DNA of 64,000 bases from 40CM-4-69-5 sp036556905 (GCA_036556905.1 DATBIM010000128.1:1-64000), one strand, 5' to 3'; positions 42,292 to 49,937 are shown, numbered from the stretch's first letter. The notes: generated from the sequence alone by a model not told the origin. A program made the numbers and translations.

Positions 42292-42380
42292 GCGCTGTCG
42301 AGAAGGTCGCGTTCGGCCTCTTCCTGGCGGGCACCGTGCTGTTCTTTCTCTGGGTGGCGATGCTCGCCATCCGCAAGTAG
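42288..42380 (+). CDS. Single-helix microprotein (30 residues) in the oxidase cluster
   Basis: A 30-residue peptide starting at an ATG that overlaps the preceding stop by four bases. It consists of a short N-terminal segment SAVEK, one transmembrane helix (VAFGLFLAGTVLFFLWVAML) and a basic end (AIRK), consistent with an N-out or N-in single-span subunit. The next gene, a CtaG-family gene, starts 12 bases later. Coupling on both sides and its membrane nature argue that it is translated with the oxidase. Function is unknown. Confidence 0.5.
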   Translation: MSAVEKVAFGLFLAGTVLFFLWVAMLAIRK

Positions 42381-42392
42381 CCCGGGGCCTTC

Positions 42393-43277
42393 ATGGCTCA
42401 CGGCGCCGCGGCGGAGCTCGGCGCCGGGACGACCAGCCCCGGCTGGTCCGTGTCGCTGCTGAGCGCCGAGACCTGGAGCGCACGACCCGAGGTCGCGGCG
42501 CCGCTGATCCTCGTCGCTGGCCTCTATGCCTTCGGCTGGTGGCGGCTGTCCAGCCGGGGAGCGGCCGTCTCGCCGTGGCGGGTCACCGCTGCCGGCGCAG
42601 GGCTGCTGGCCCTGGCGGTGGCCTTGCTCTCTCCGCTGGACGCGCTCGCCCACGCGCTCTTCTCCGCCCACATGCTCCAGCACCTGCTGCTGGTATCGGT
42701 GGCGGCGCCGCTCCTGCTCCTGGCCGATCCCTTCAGCGCGCTCCTGTGGGGGCTCCCGGCGCCGCTGCGCGCTCTCGCGGGACGGCTGCTACGGCCCCGC
42801 GCGCGCCTGCGCCGGCTCTGGTGGGGACTCACGGCGATGCCGGTCGCCTGGCTCGTCCACGTCCTCGTGATCTGGCTCTGGCACCTGCCCATCGCCTACG
42901 ATGCCGCCGTGGCCGATCGGCTGCTGCACGATCTGGAGCACCTGGCCTTCTTCGGCAGCGCCCTGCTGTTCTGGTGGCCGATCGTCCAGCCCGCCCCGCG
43001 GGTGCGGGTCCCGCCGGTCTACAGCCTGCGCGTGATCTATCTCGTGCTCGCCGCCGTGCAGACGGGGCTCCTCGGGCTCCTGCTCACGCTGAGCCCCCGG
43101 ACATGGTACCGCTCCTACGCGAGCCCCGAGGACCAGGCGCTCGGCGGCGTGGTGATGTGGGGCGCGGGGGGAGCGCTCGACATGCTGACCGTGCTGATTC
43201 TCATGTTCTGCTATCTGTCGTCAGAGGAGAGCCCCGAGCGGACCCCCCATGTCACCGCTCCCACGCGCGAGACCTGA
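42393..43277 (+). CDS. Cytochrome c oxidase assembly protein, CtaG family (caa3-type)
   Basis: The 294-residue protein has about seven transmembrane helices and the CtaG_2 family signatures: SPLDALAHALFSAHMLQHLLLVSVAAPLLLLADP with several His, the WLVHVLVIWLWHLPIAYDAAV segment, LLHDLEHLAFFGSALLFWWPI, and YSLRVIYLVLAAVQTGLLGLLLTLS. In Bacillus, CtaG assists maturation of the caa3-type CuA/CuB centre. Its presence beside a cbb3-type oxidase suggests a copper-insertion role here. It is the seventh consecutive gene of the cluster and ends about 90 bases before the monohaem-protein gene. Confidence 0.88.
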   Translation: MAHGAAAELGAGTTSPGWSVSLLSAETWSARPEVAAPLILVAGLYAFGWWRLSSRGAAVSPWRVTAAGAGLLALAVALLSPLDALAHALFSAHMLQHLLLVSVAAPLLLLADPFSALLWGLPAPLRALAGRLLRPRARLRRLWWGLTAMPVAWLVHVLVIWLWHLPIAYDAAVADRLLHDLEHLAFFGSALLFWWPIVQPAPRVRVPPVYSLRVIYLVLAAVQTGLLGLLLTLSPRTWYRSYASPEDQALGGVVMWGAGGALDMLTVLILMFCYLSSEESPERTPHVTAPTRET

Positions 43278-43304
43278 GGGCGTAGGTCTGGCGCATTGCT
43301 TCGT

Positions 43305-43320
43305 CTGGGAATATCCTTGC
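43305..43320 (+). promoter_or_regulatory. Candidate sigma54-type promoter upstream of the monohaem protein gene
   Basis: CTGG followed after ten bases by GC in a TTGC context (GG-N10-GC), 48 bases before the ATG at 43368. It matches the invariant bases and TTGC of -24/-12 promoters, but not the CAC of the -24 box. Confidence 0.3.
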
Positions 43321-43367
43321 GCCACTAAAGTCCAGTGGCCGGGAACGCAAGCCGAAAGGGGACCACC

Positions 43368-45521
43368 ATGCACAGGACAAGAGCGTTGTACTTGAGCGCC
43401 ACGGCCCTCGCCATTGCCGCCCTTTTGGCCGCTGCTCCGGGCCGGCTCGCCGCTCAGCCGGCCGCTGGGGTCCCCATCGACAATGACGATATCGGCGGGG
43501 TCGTGCGCAGCCCGAAGGGGCCGGAGGCCGGCGTGTGGGTGATCGCCGAGACAACCGAGCTTCCGACCAAGTATGCCAAGTCCGTCGTCACCGACGACCA
43601 GGGCCGCTACGTCATTCCCGACCTGCCGACGGCAAACTACAGCGTCTGGGTGCGCGGCTACGGGCTGGTGGATTCGCCCAGGGTGCGCGCCAAGCCGGGC
43701 CAGCAGCTCGACCTCACCGCGGCGCCGGCGCCGGACGAGCGGGCAGCGGCGCACTACTTTCCGGCGATCTACTGGTACACGATGATGAAGATTCCGCCGG
43801 CGAAGGATTTCGGCGGCACCAGCGACATCCCCAAGAACGTCACCCAGGAAACCTGGCGCCACCGGATGAACAATACCGACTGCGTCGGCTGCCATCAGCT
43901 CGGGCAGGAGTCCACGCGGACGGTCCCCGCCCAGCTCGGTCACTTCAAGTCGGGGGCGGAGGCGTGGGCGCGCCGTGTCGCCTCCGGCCAGACCGGTGAA
44001 TTGATGATGAACCGCCTCGCCGTGCAGCTCGGCGGCGTGCCCTTCAAGTATTTCGGCGACTGGACCGACCGCATCGCCAGGGGCGAGGTGCCCCGGCACA
44101 AGCCGCCGCGCCCGCAGGGCGTCGAGCGCAATGTCGTCGTGACCTCGTGGGAGTGGAGCACCGAGAAGCACTATCTCCACGACCTCATCTCCTCGGACCG
44201 GCGTTTTCCGACCGTCAATGCCTACGGTCCGCTCTACGGCTCGCCCGAGTACGCGACCGACGACATGCCGATCCTCGATCCCAAGACGCACAAGGTGACG
44301 TACTTCAAGATGCCGGTGGCGGATGCGAACGCACCCGAATCGTTGGGGCCACCCCTCCATGCCTCCGCCGCCATGAAGCCGATGCAGCCCTCGCCCTACT
44401 GGGGTGACGAGAAGATCTGGAGCACGCGGGCCAACAATCACAACGGCATGTTCGACCGGAAGGGCCGGGTGTGGTTCGCCGCGGCCGTGCGCGGCATCGA
44501 GAACCCCGCGTTCTGTAAGAAAGGCTCGGAGCATCCCTCGGCCAAGGTGTTCCCGCTCGACCGCTCGGGACGTCAGGTGACGGTGCTCGATCCGAAAACG
44601 ATGAAATACAGCTTCCTCGACACCTGCTTCGGCACCCACCATCCCCAGTTCGGCTACGACGCGGACAACACCCTGTGGCTGTCGGGCAGCGGCCCGGTCG
44701 CCGGTTGGGTGAATACCAAGGTGTGGGACGAGACCGGCGACGCCGTCCGGGCCCAGAGCTGGGCGCCGTTCGTGCTCGACACCAGCGGCAACGGCAGGAT
44801 CGACGAGTGGACCGAGCCGGGTCAGCCGGCGCAATCGGGCAAGGACATGCGGATCGCGGGCTCGGGGCCCTATGCCGTGATGCCGCATCCCAGCGACGGC
44901 TCGGTCTGGTACACCTTCAATGTGTTCGCCGGCGCGCCCGGCTTCCTGCGCTTCGACCCCAAGACCAGGCTCTCCGAGTATTACGTCATCCCCAAAGACG
45001 GCATCGGGGTGCGCGGCGGCGACATCGACAAGAACGGCGTGCTGTGGGGGTCGGGCTCGAATGGCGGCCTGATCAGCTTCGACCGGCGCCGGTGCAAGGG
45101 GCCGCTCAACGGGCCCATGGCGACCGGCAACCACTGCCCCGAAGGGTTCGCCTACCACAAGTATCCGGGCCCGGGCTTCGAGGGCTTCGAGAACACCAGC
45201 GCCGAGGCGAGCTACTACACCTGGGTCGACCACCACAACACGGTGGGCCTGGGCGAGAACGTTCCGATCTCGACCGCCAACCTCCAGGACGGCTTTGCCG
45301 CGCTCAAGGACGGTCGGATGGTCCTGCTGCGCGTGCCCTACCCCATGGGCTTCTACGCCAAGGGGCTGGACGGCCGCATCGACGATCCCAGCGCCGGCTG
45401 GAAGGGCCGCGGGCTGTGGAGCACGAGCGGCGACCGCACGCCGTGGCTGATGGAAGGCGGCAAGGGCGCAAAGCCCCGGGCCGTGCACATCCAGGTGCGA
45501 CCCGATCCGCTGGCGAAGTGA
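43368..45521 (+). CDS. Exported monohaem protein with carboxypeptidase-regulatory-like domain and propeller-like region
   Basis: The 717-residue precursor has a signal peptide (cleavage near RLAAQP). It then has a carboxypeptidase regulatory-like beta-sandwich (about 42-118, GVWVIAETTELPTKYAKSVVTDDQGRYVIPDLPTANYSVWVRGYGL), a CVGCH haem motif (Cys172-His176), and about 500 residues of repeated DPKT/DxNG-type segments (PILDPKTHKVTYFKMP, VTVLDPKTMKYSFLDT, GGDIDKNGVLWGSG) suggesting a beta-propeller similar to streptogramin-lyase-like folds. It is probably periplasmic. Haem plus propeller suggests a redox enzyme or electron donor to the neighbouring oxidase; the substrate is unknown. AAAGGGGA supports ATG 43368. 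Confidence 0.8.
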   Translation: MHRTRALYLSATALAIAALLAAAPGRLAAQPAAGVPIDNDDIGGVVRSPKGPEAGVWVIAETTELPTKYAKSVVTDDQGRYVIPDLPTANYSVWVRGYGLVDSPRVRAKPGQQLDLTAAPAPDERAAAHYFPAIYWYTMMKIPPAKDFGGTSDIPKNVTQETWRHRMNNTDCVGCHQLGQESTRTVPAQLGHFKSGAEAWARRVASGQTGELMMNRLAVQLGGVPFKYFGDWTDRIARGEVPRHKPPRPQGVERNVVVTSWEWSTEKHYLHDLISSDRRFPTVNAYGPLYGSPEYATDDMPILDPKTHKVTYFKMPVADANAPESLGPPLHASAAMKPMQPSPYWGDEKIWSTRANNHNGMFDRKGRVWFAAAVRGIENPAFCKKGSEHPSAKVFPLDRSGRQVTVLDPKTMKYSFLDTCFGTHHPQFGYDADNTLWLSGSGPVAGWVNTKVWDETGDAVRAQSWAPFVLDTSGNGRIDEWTEPGQPAQSGKDMRIAGSGPYAVMPHPSDGSVWYTFNVFAGAPGFLRFDPKTRLSEYYVIPKDGIGVRGGDIDKNGVLWGSGSNGGLISFDRRRCKGPLNGPMATGNHCPEGFAYHKYPGPGFEGFENTSAEASYYTWVDHHNTVGLGENVPISTANLQDGFAALKDGRMVLLRVPYPMGFYAKGLDGRIDDPSAGWKGRGLWSTSGDRTPWLMEGGKGAKPRAVHIQVRPDPLAK

Positions 45522-45597
45522 GATCGCTCACGTCTGACGTTCGCGTGGGGCTCGGGCTCGCCCGCCCGGGCCCCTGCTTCAGGGCGAGCGTCGGCAC

Positions 45598-45622
45598 GCC
45601 GGGGCTCGGTAAATACCCCGGC
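45598..45622 (+). terminator. Possible terminator after the monohaem protein gene
   Basis: GCCGGGG and CCCCGGC form a 7-bp stem with an 11-base AT-containing loop, about 75 bases after the stop and just before the next promoter. No U-tract. Confidence 0.3.
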
Positions 45623-45624
45623 CC

Positions 45625-45653
45625 TTGGGAGCGTCTACCAAAGCGGGTACACT
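45625..45653 (+). promoter_or_regulatory. Sigma70-type promoter of the Tyr/Pro-rich protein gene
   Basis: TTGGGA and TACACT are separated by exactly 17 bases. The start at 45695 with its GGAAAGGAGG site follows at normal leader length. This is the clearest conventional promoter in the window. Confidence 0.5.
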
Positions 45654-45694
45654 GGGCCTCCAGAAGAGTCGGAGCGGAAAGGAGGGCCGGCGAC

Positions 45695-46297
45695 ATGAAG
45701 AAACCCGCGTGTCTCATCCTTGCCACAGCAGCGCTCGTTCTCGTCGCCGTCCTGCCAGCTGACGCCCAGAGGAGCGGTTTCGGATTCAGGGGCAGCTCCG
45801 GCGGTCAGCAAGGCACCGCGGTCAGGGGCGGCAGCTTCAGTGGTCAGCAAGGTACCGGGTTCAGGGGCGGCAGTTTCAGCGGTCAGCAGGGTTTCGCGTT
45901 CAGGAGTGGCCACCGCCACAACGGCGGGCATAATCATTTCCACTCGGGGAGCACGTTCTTCGTCGGCGTGGGGGCTCCGCTCTGGTGGTGGGGATGGGGA
46001 TGGCCTTACTACCCCTACTACCCGTACTACCCCTACTACCCTTCCTACTACTACTCCGACTACGGTTACTACACCTACAACCCTTATGACCCCTATTACC
46101 CTTACCGCTCCGTCTATCCAGGGCAAACGGTCGTTCAGCAGGCTCCCCCCGCGACTACCCAGCAAGGCCAACCGGCCGAGCCGTACTACTGGTACTACTG
46201 CGAGGGCGCCCAGGCCTATTACCCGTACGTCCAGCAGTGTCCGGCCGGCTGGATGAAAGTCGTACCGACGCCGTCCAACGGGCCCAACCCGAAATAG
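45695..46297 (+). CDS. Secreted Gly/Tyr/Pro-rich repeat protein
   Basis: The 200-residue precursor has a signal peptide (cleavage after PADA). It is followed by 13-residue repeats of the RGGSFSGQQGTGF type (about 32-69), a His-rich stretch, a hydrophobic Trp-rich segment and a Tyr-Pro tract (four YYP units, then YYSDYGYYTYNPYDPYYPY). The C-terminal module YYWYYCEGAQAYYPYVQQCPAGWMKVVP has two Cys and is a recurring tail in proteobacterial secreted proteins; I cannot assign a function to it. The low-complexity body suggests an extracellular or envelope structural protein. A conventional promoter and a strong ribosome-binding site precede it. Confidence 0.7.
   Translation: MKKPACLILATAALVLVAVLPADAQRSGFGFRGSSGGQQGTAVRGGSFSGQQGTGFRGGSFSGQQGFAFRSGHRHNGGHNHFHSGSTFFVGVGAPLWWWGWGWPYYPYYPYYPYYPSYYYSDYGYYTYNPYDPYYPYRSVYPGQTVVQQAPPATTQQGQPAEPYYWYYCEGAQAYYPYVQQCPAGWMKVVPTPSNGPNPK
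45788..45901 (+). repeat. About 39-bp tandem coding repeats (three units)
   Basis: Units encode residues 32-43 (degenerate, 12 residues), 44-56 and 57-69 (13 residues each) of the Gly-rich segment. The last two are nearly identical, so unit number may vary between strains. Confidence 0.6.
46007..46042 (+). repeat. 9-bp tandem coding repeat (four TACTACCCN units)
   Basis: Four consecutive 9-base units encode Tyr-Tyr-Pro. The third base of the Pro codon alternates (C, G, C, T). It is an in-frame tract, so slippage would change length without a frameshift. Confidence 0.65.
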
Positions 46298-46364
46298 GAC
46301 AACGCTCCGGCTAGCTCCAGCGCTGCCCGCGAGAGAAGAGAGCATCAGCCCTCGTTGAAAAGCG

Positions 46365-46389
46365 GGAGGGGGCGGAAGCCGCCCCCTCC
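46365..46389. terminator. Strong hairpin between convergent genes
   Basis: GGAGGGGGCGG and CCGCCCCCTCC are perfect 11-base arms with a 3-base AAG loop, in the 140-base gap between the Tyr/Pro-rich gene and the OmpA-type gene. No U-tract; a likely bidirectional terminator. Confidence 0.6.
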
Positions 46390-46437
46390 GATCCTACCCG
46401 TGTCGCGCGAGACCTGCCTACGTGTCGGCCAGACCCC

Positions 46438-47358
46438 TTATTGCGTGTCGGCGTCGAGCGGCGTCAGCACGATCTCGATCCGGCGATTCTCGGCGCGGCC
46501 CTGCTCGGTGTCGTTGGCGGCTACCGGCCGGTGCGGACCATAGCCGACGGCCGAGAGGTACTTCCCGTCGACGCCGGCCTTGTCCTGGAGGTACCGAAGA
46601 ACGGTCGTCGCCCGCCGCGTTGACAGCTCCCAGTTCGTGGGGAATTTGCTCTGGAGGGCGGGGCTGATCGGCACGGTATCCGTGTAGCCCTCGATGCGGA
46701 TCTGCTTGTCGGTGACGCTGCTGAGGATGTTGCCCACCTTGTCCAGCACGGCCTTGCCCTGGGGCTTGATGTCGGTCTTGCCGGAGTCGAAGAGGATCTT
46801 CTCCACCAGCTGCACCGAGAGCCGATCCCGGATCTGCCTGACCTTGATCTCACCCTTGGCGATCTCGCTCTCGAGGTCCTTCACCAGGCTGTCGTAGGTG
46901 CCGCGCAGACGGCGGATCTCCTCGTCCTTCTGGCGGGCCAGCTCCGTGTTCTGGGTGGCCAGGTCCTCTTTCTGCCGGGCCAGATCGGTCGCCTGCCGCT
47001 CCGCCTCGGATACCCGATCGTTGAGCGTGGCGATCTGATGCTGCAGCGACATCTTCTGGGCCTCGAGCTCACTCCGCTGGGCCGTGCTTTCCTGGCTCAG
47101 GGTGGACAGCTGCTGATTCACGCCGGACAGCTCGGTCTCGCGCCGCTCCACCTCGTCGCGCAGCGAGCTGAGCTGGCGCTCGAGCGAGCTCTTGTGGCCT
47201 TCCAGCTCCTGCCGCTGCGCCCGGAGCGCAGCGATCTCCTGCTCCAGACTCACCCGTTCCGCGGTGGTCTGGGTCTCCAGAGTCTGATACTTCGATTGCG
47301 ACACGCAGCCCGCCAGCAGACCTACCGCGATCAACAACACCGCAAACACTCTGCACAT
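46438..47358 (-). CDS. OmpA-family lipoprotein with long coiled coil
   Basis: The 306-residue precursor has a lipoprotein signal (MCRVFAVLLIAVGLLAGC, Cys at 18), then a coiled coil of about 140 residues rich in Glu, Gln, Arg and Leu. The C-terminal OmpA/MotB domain (about 180-300) has ILFDSGKTDIKPQGKAVLDKVG, IRIEGYTDTVPI, NWELSTRRATTVLRYLQ and AENRRIEIVL. Such proteins tether the outer membrane to peptidoglycan; the coiled coil would act as a periplasmic spacer. GGAGG eight bases upstream selects the ATG at 47358 rather than one 24 bases further upstream. AT-rich DNA just upstream (TAGAAT on the minus strand) probably contains its promoter. Confidence 0.9.
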   Translation of the reverse strand: MCRVFAVLLIAVGLLAGCVSQSKYQTLETQTTAERVSLEQEIAALRAQRQELEGHKSSLERQLSSLRDEVERRETELSGVNQQLSTLSQESTAQRSELEAQKMSLQHQIATLNDRVSEAERQATDLARQKEDLATQNTELARQKDEEIRRLRGTYDSLVKDLESEIAKGEIKVRQIRDRLSVQLVEKILFDSGKTDIKPQGKAVLDKVGNILSSVTDKQIRIEGYTDTVPISPALQSKFPTNWELSTRRATTVLRYLQDKAGVDGKYLSAVGYGPHRPVAANDTEQGRAENRRIEIVLTPLDADTQ

Positions 47359-47598
47359 CGTCGTCGCCTCCTTCGTGGCCATGCTGAAGTCTTAGAAAAA
47401 ATTCTACGGGGGCCGCTGTCCGGAACCGACATTACTTCGACGCGCACCGACACGCGCGGGCGGGCCAGCCGGCGTGAGCACGCCGGGAACGCCAGTTCGC
47501 TCATACCGGGCACGTTTGTCACGTCAACCTGGCACGCCGTGTCCGGCCATTGACGCGGGACTGCCGAAAAGTCAGCGATTTCGTCCGGCACCGGGGAT

Positions 47599-47614
47599 TT
47601 GGTATTGCCCTTGC
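47599..47614 (+). promoter_or_regulatory. Candidate sigma54-type promoter of the 47639 gene
   Basis: TTGG and TTGC are arranged as GG-N10-GC, 24 bases upstream of the ATG at 47639. It shares the same partial match to -24/-12 promoters as the site at 43305. Confidence 0.3.
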
Positions 47615-47638
47615 GTCGGCCGGCGCGGGGGTGCAGCC

Positions 47639-48064
47639 ATGAAGACTCGCTGGGGTGCAGTGCTGCTGTTGACCGCCATCGTCATCCTGCCACCGATCGC
47701 CGTCCGTGCCGACGAGGCGAAAGCCGCGCCTGCGCACATCGCGACGGCCCACGCGTTCCTCATGGCGTGGGGACACGAGAAATGGGACGACCTGAGAAGC
47801 GTCTCCGCCGACGCGGTCCCCGTGAAGCTCGGCGACAAGGTCTTCAGCCTGGAGCCGGCGGCGCGGAAGTCGGAGGTGGCGATGCAGTTCCCCTTCCGCG
47901 GCCTCTCCACGGTCCGCAACGGCACGGAGGTGAAGGGCGTCACGGTAGGCGAGCTGGCCGTGCGCATCGGCGACAAGGAGCTGCGGGGCCCGGCCACGGT
48001 CATGCTGAAGGAAGAGGCGGGTCAGTTCCGGGTCATCGGCGTCGACGTGGACGGCGCTCGCTAA
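47639..48064 (+). CDS. Exported protein of unknown function, 141 residues
   Basis: A signal peptide (MKTRWGAVLLLTAIVILPPIAVRADE, cleavage near VRA) precedes a mature part of about 115 residues. It contains HAFLMAWGHEKWDDLRSVSADAVPVKLGDKVFSLEPAARKSEVAMQFPF and a second half with VKGVTVGELAVRIGDKELRGPATVMLKEEAGQFRVIGVDVDG. The pattern of an N-terminal helix with an ALMxxWxxGDWDxL-like motif and a beta-rich end suggests an NTF2-like or cystatin-like fold, but I do not recognise a named family. It is an isolated gene, convergent with the aldo/keto reductase gene four bases downstream. Confidence 0.65.
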   Translation: MKTRWGAVLLLTAIVILPPIAVRADEAKAAPAHIATAHAFLMAWGHEKWDDLRSVSADAVPVKLGDKVFSLEPAARKSEVAMQFPFRGLSTVRNGTEVKGVTVGELAVRIGDKELRGPATVMLKEEAGQFRVIGVDVDGAR

Positions 48065-48068
48065 CGCG

Positions 48069-48965
48069 TCAGACCTGACCCACCCAGGACGCGTCGGCGA
48101 CCTCGCGCCAGCGCATCCGGATCCGCTCCAGATCGGCCGGCGGCAAGGGGCCGATCTGGAGCAATCGCGCGTTCTGTTCCCATCGCTCGGGCCGCGCCGT
48201 ACCCACGATCGCGGTATGCACGCCCGGTACGCTCAGGGTGAACCGCAGCGCCGTGGCCACCGCCGTCTGCCCCGGGCCACGCAGGAAGGGATAGTCGAGC
48301 GCGCGCAGGCGTGACCAGTAGGTCTGATAGTAGGGTTCGCTCGGCTTCCGCGTGTAGCTCCAGGCCACGTTCGCCAGGGGACGCTTGGCGATGACGCCCA
48401 TCCCGCGGGTCCTGGCCAGCGGCACCGTGAGCTCCAGGGCCTCCTGGTCGGCGATGCTCACCGATGTCTGGAGCGTGTCGAAGCGGCCGCACTCCACGGC
48501 GTAACGCGCCGCCTCACCGTCACCGCTGTAGCCGATGTATCGCGCCCAGCCCCGCTCGCGCGCCCGGTCGAGGGCCTCGATCGCGTCGCCGGCCTGAAGC
48601 TGGGCGCGCGTGCAACTGTGAAGCTGAATGAGATCCAGGTAGTCGGTACGGAGTCGGCGAAGGCTCCGCTCGATGCTGGCCAGCAACGAGGGCGGACGCC
48701 AGTCGCCACGTCCCCAGCCGTCGGGATGCCCGCACTTGCTCAGGAGATAGACGTCCCCACGCCGAGCGGCCACCGCCTGGCCGATCAGCGCTTCGCTGTT
48801 CTCGTAGCACTCCGCGGTGTCGATGACGTTGAGGCCGGCGTCCAGCGCGCTGCCGAGCAACCGGGCGACACTGCGGGCGCTCACCCGCTGGTAGCCGATC
48901 TCGGAGCCTCCGAAGCCCAGGACGCTCGTCTGGATGTCGGTCGTCCCGAGCCGCCGCCGCTCCAT
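48069..48965 (-). CDS. Aldo/keto reductase
   Basis: The 298-residue protein is a classical AKR barrel. All four catalytic residues are recognisable: Asp and Tyr in VIDTAECYENSE, Lys in YLLSKCG and His in DLIQLHSC. The C-terminal VPGVHTAIVGTARPERWEQNARLL contributes to NADPH binding. It would reduce aldehydes or ketones with NADPH in the cytoplasm. ATG 48965 is used. A GTG at 48986 that overlaps the upstream stop (GTGA) would add seven residues and is possible. Located just after an exported intradiol-dioxygenase-like gene on the same strand. Confidence 0.88.
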   Translation of the reverse strand: MERRRLGTTDIQTSVLGFGGSEIGYQRVSARSVARLLGSALDAGLNVIDTAECYENSEALIGQAVAARRGDVYLLSKCGHPDGWGRGDWRPPSLLASIERSLRRLRTDYLDLIQLHSCTRAQLQAGDAIEALDRARERGWARYIGYSGDGEAARYAVECGRFDTLQTSVSIADQEALELTVPLARTRGMGVIAKRPLANVAWSYTRKPSEPYYQTYWSRLRALDYPFLRGPGQTAVATALRFTLSVPGVHTAIVGTARPERWEQNARLLQIGPLPPADLERIRMRWREVADASWVGQV

Positions 48966-48982
48966 GAGCGACGACGGCGGCC

Positions 48983-49600
48983 TCACGTCTTGCCGGCGCT
49001 GCTCTGGAGGACGAAGTCGAAGGTGGCCAGTTTGCCGGCGTCCACATCACGGACCTTCATCACCAGCTCGGGAGTGAAGATGCCGTCCCGCTGGTTGGCG
49101 GGCTCGTCCGGGAAGTAGAGCTGGGTCGTGAGGACGGGCCCGTTCGGGGCCTGGACCCTCACGTGAAGGTGGCGGGTCCGTCCGGGATAGTGTCCGGGCA
49201 CGATCGTCTCCAGGCGGTACCGCCCTGCGTCGTCGGTGAACTGGTGGCCGCGCAGCCGGTAGCCGGCGTTGTCGTACTCGCCCCGGTCGTCGGCCTGCCA
49301 GAAATCCACGAGCGCGCGCGATATCGGTCGACAGTCGGTCGTCAGGACCGAGCCCTCGATCACGATCCGCCTCCCCGGCATGCCCGGCTCCAGAAGCGAG
49401 GTCCGCGGTGGGGAATTGGGTTTGAAGTAGGGTCCCGCGGTCTGCGCCGGCGTGCGAACATTTCCCTCACCGCAGGCCGGGGTGGGACGGGCTCCAGGCC
49501 TCTGGGCCCGGACATCGGAGCTCGCGGCGATCACGAGCACGGGTAGGGCCGCCGAAGCCCGAAGAAATTGCCGCCGCGTGTGGCTGCCTGCAGCCCGCAT
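48983..49600 (-). CDS. Exported intradiol ring-cleavage dioxygenase-like protein
   Basis: The 205-residue precursor begins with a twin-arginine signal (TRRQFLRASAALPVLV). It continues with a protocatechuate/catechol-dioxygenase-like beta-sandwich: TAGPYFKPNSPPRTSLLEPGMPG, ALVDFWQADDRGEYDN, DDAGRYRLETIVPGHYPGRTRHLHVRV. The candidate iron ligands are Tyr in GRYRL, Tyr in GHYPG and the HxH of RHLHV. Small exported members occur in many soil bacteria, and their substrates are largely unknown; aromatic ring cleavage outside the cytoplasm is an inference. GGAGG seven bases upstream supports the ATG. It abuts a small TPR-like gene upstream. Confidence 0.85.
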   Translation of the reverse strand: MRAAGSHTRRQFLRASAALPVLVIAASSDVRAQRPGARPTPACGEGNVRTPAQTAGPYFKPNSPPRTSLLEPGMPGRRIVIEGSVLTTDCRPISRALVDFWQADDRGEYDNAGYRLRGHQFTDDAGRYRLETIVPGHYPGRTRHLHVRVQAPNGPVLTTQLYFPDEPANQRDGIFTPELVMKVRDVDAGKLATFDFVLQSSAGKT

Positions 49601-49602
49601 GC

Positions 49603-49869
49603 TCACGCCTCCTTGCCGGCGCCCACCATCCGACGGGCCGCCCCGATCTCGGCCTGGACGGCATCGGGGCCGGGGAAGGCGCGATCGGCCCTTCGGTACC
49701 AGTACCGGGCATTGTCGAGATCGCCTTCGAGGGTGTGGACGATGCCGTGAAGCCAGGCCGCCAGGGCGCCCTCCTCGCCCTGGACAATCGTATGGGCCTG
49801 CTGCCACGCTCCGGCGGCCAGAAGCTCGACCGCTCTGGTAAGAGCATCGGGGCGGCGTGCCGCTGCCAT
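49603..49869 (-). CDS. Small TPR-like protein of unknown function
   Basis: The 88-residue protein is mostly helical: LTRAVELLAAGAWQQAHTIVQGEEGALAAWLHGIVHTLEGDLDNARYWYRRADRAFP. I recall this AxWLHGIVHxLEGDxxNARYWYRRA pattern in many proteobacterial genomes, always as a short stand-alone protein; no function is known to me. It probably forms a single TPR-like helical pair. GGGGGAGGG precedes the ATG at 49869. It is the first gene of the small minus-strand operon with the dioxygenase-like and aldo/keto reductase genes. Confidence 0.7.
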   Translation of the reverse strand: MAAARRPDALTRAVELLAAGAWQQAHTIVQGEEGALAAWLHGIVHTLEGDLDNARYWYRRADRAFPGPDAVQAEIGAARRMVGAGKEA

Positions 49870-49937
49870 CGCTGGGCCCTCCCCCGGCATCCGGGACTCC
49901 ACGACGAAGTGTAAACCGCTCGTCCACGTCCCGCACC

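Noticed and set aside
43221..45488. Open frame of about 755 codons antisense to the monohaem protein gene
   Set aside because: The sense strand has a signal peptide, haem motif, SD site and repeats. The antisense translation is rich in Val/His/Arg/Gly with no recognisable domain, as expected for the complement of GC-rich codons.
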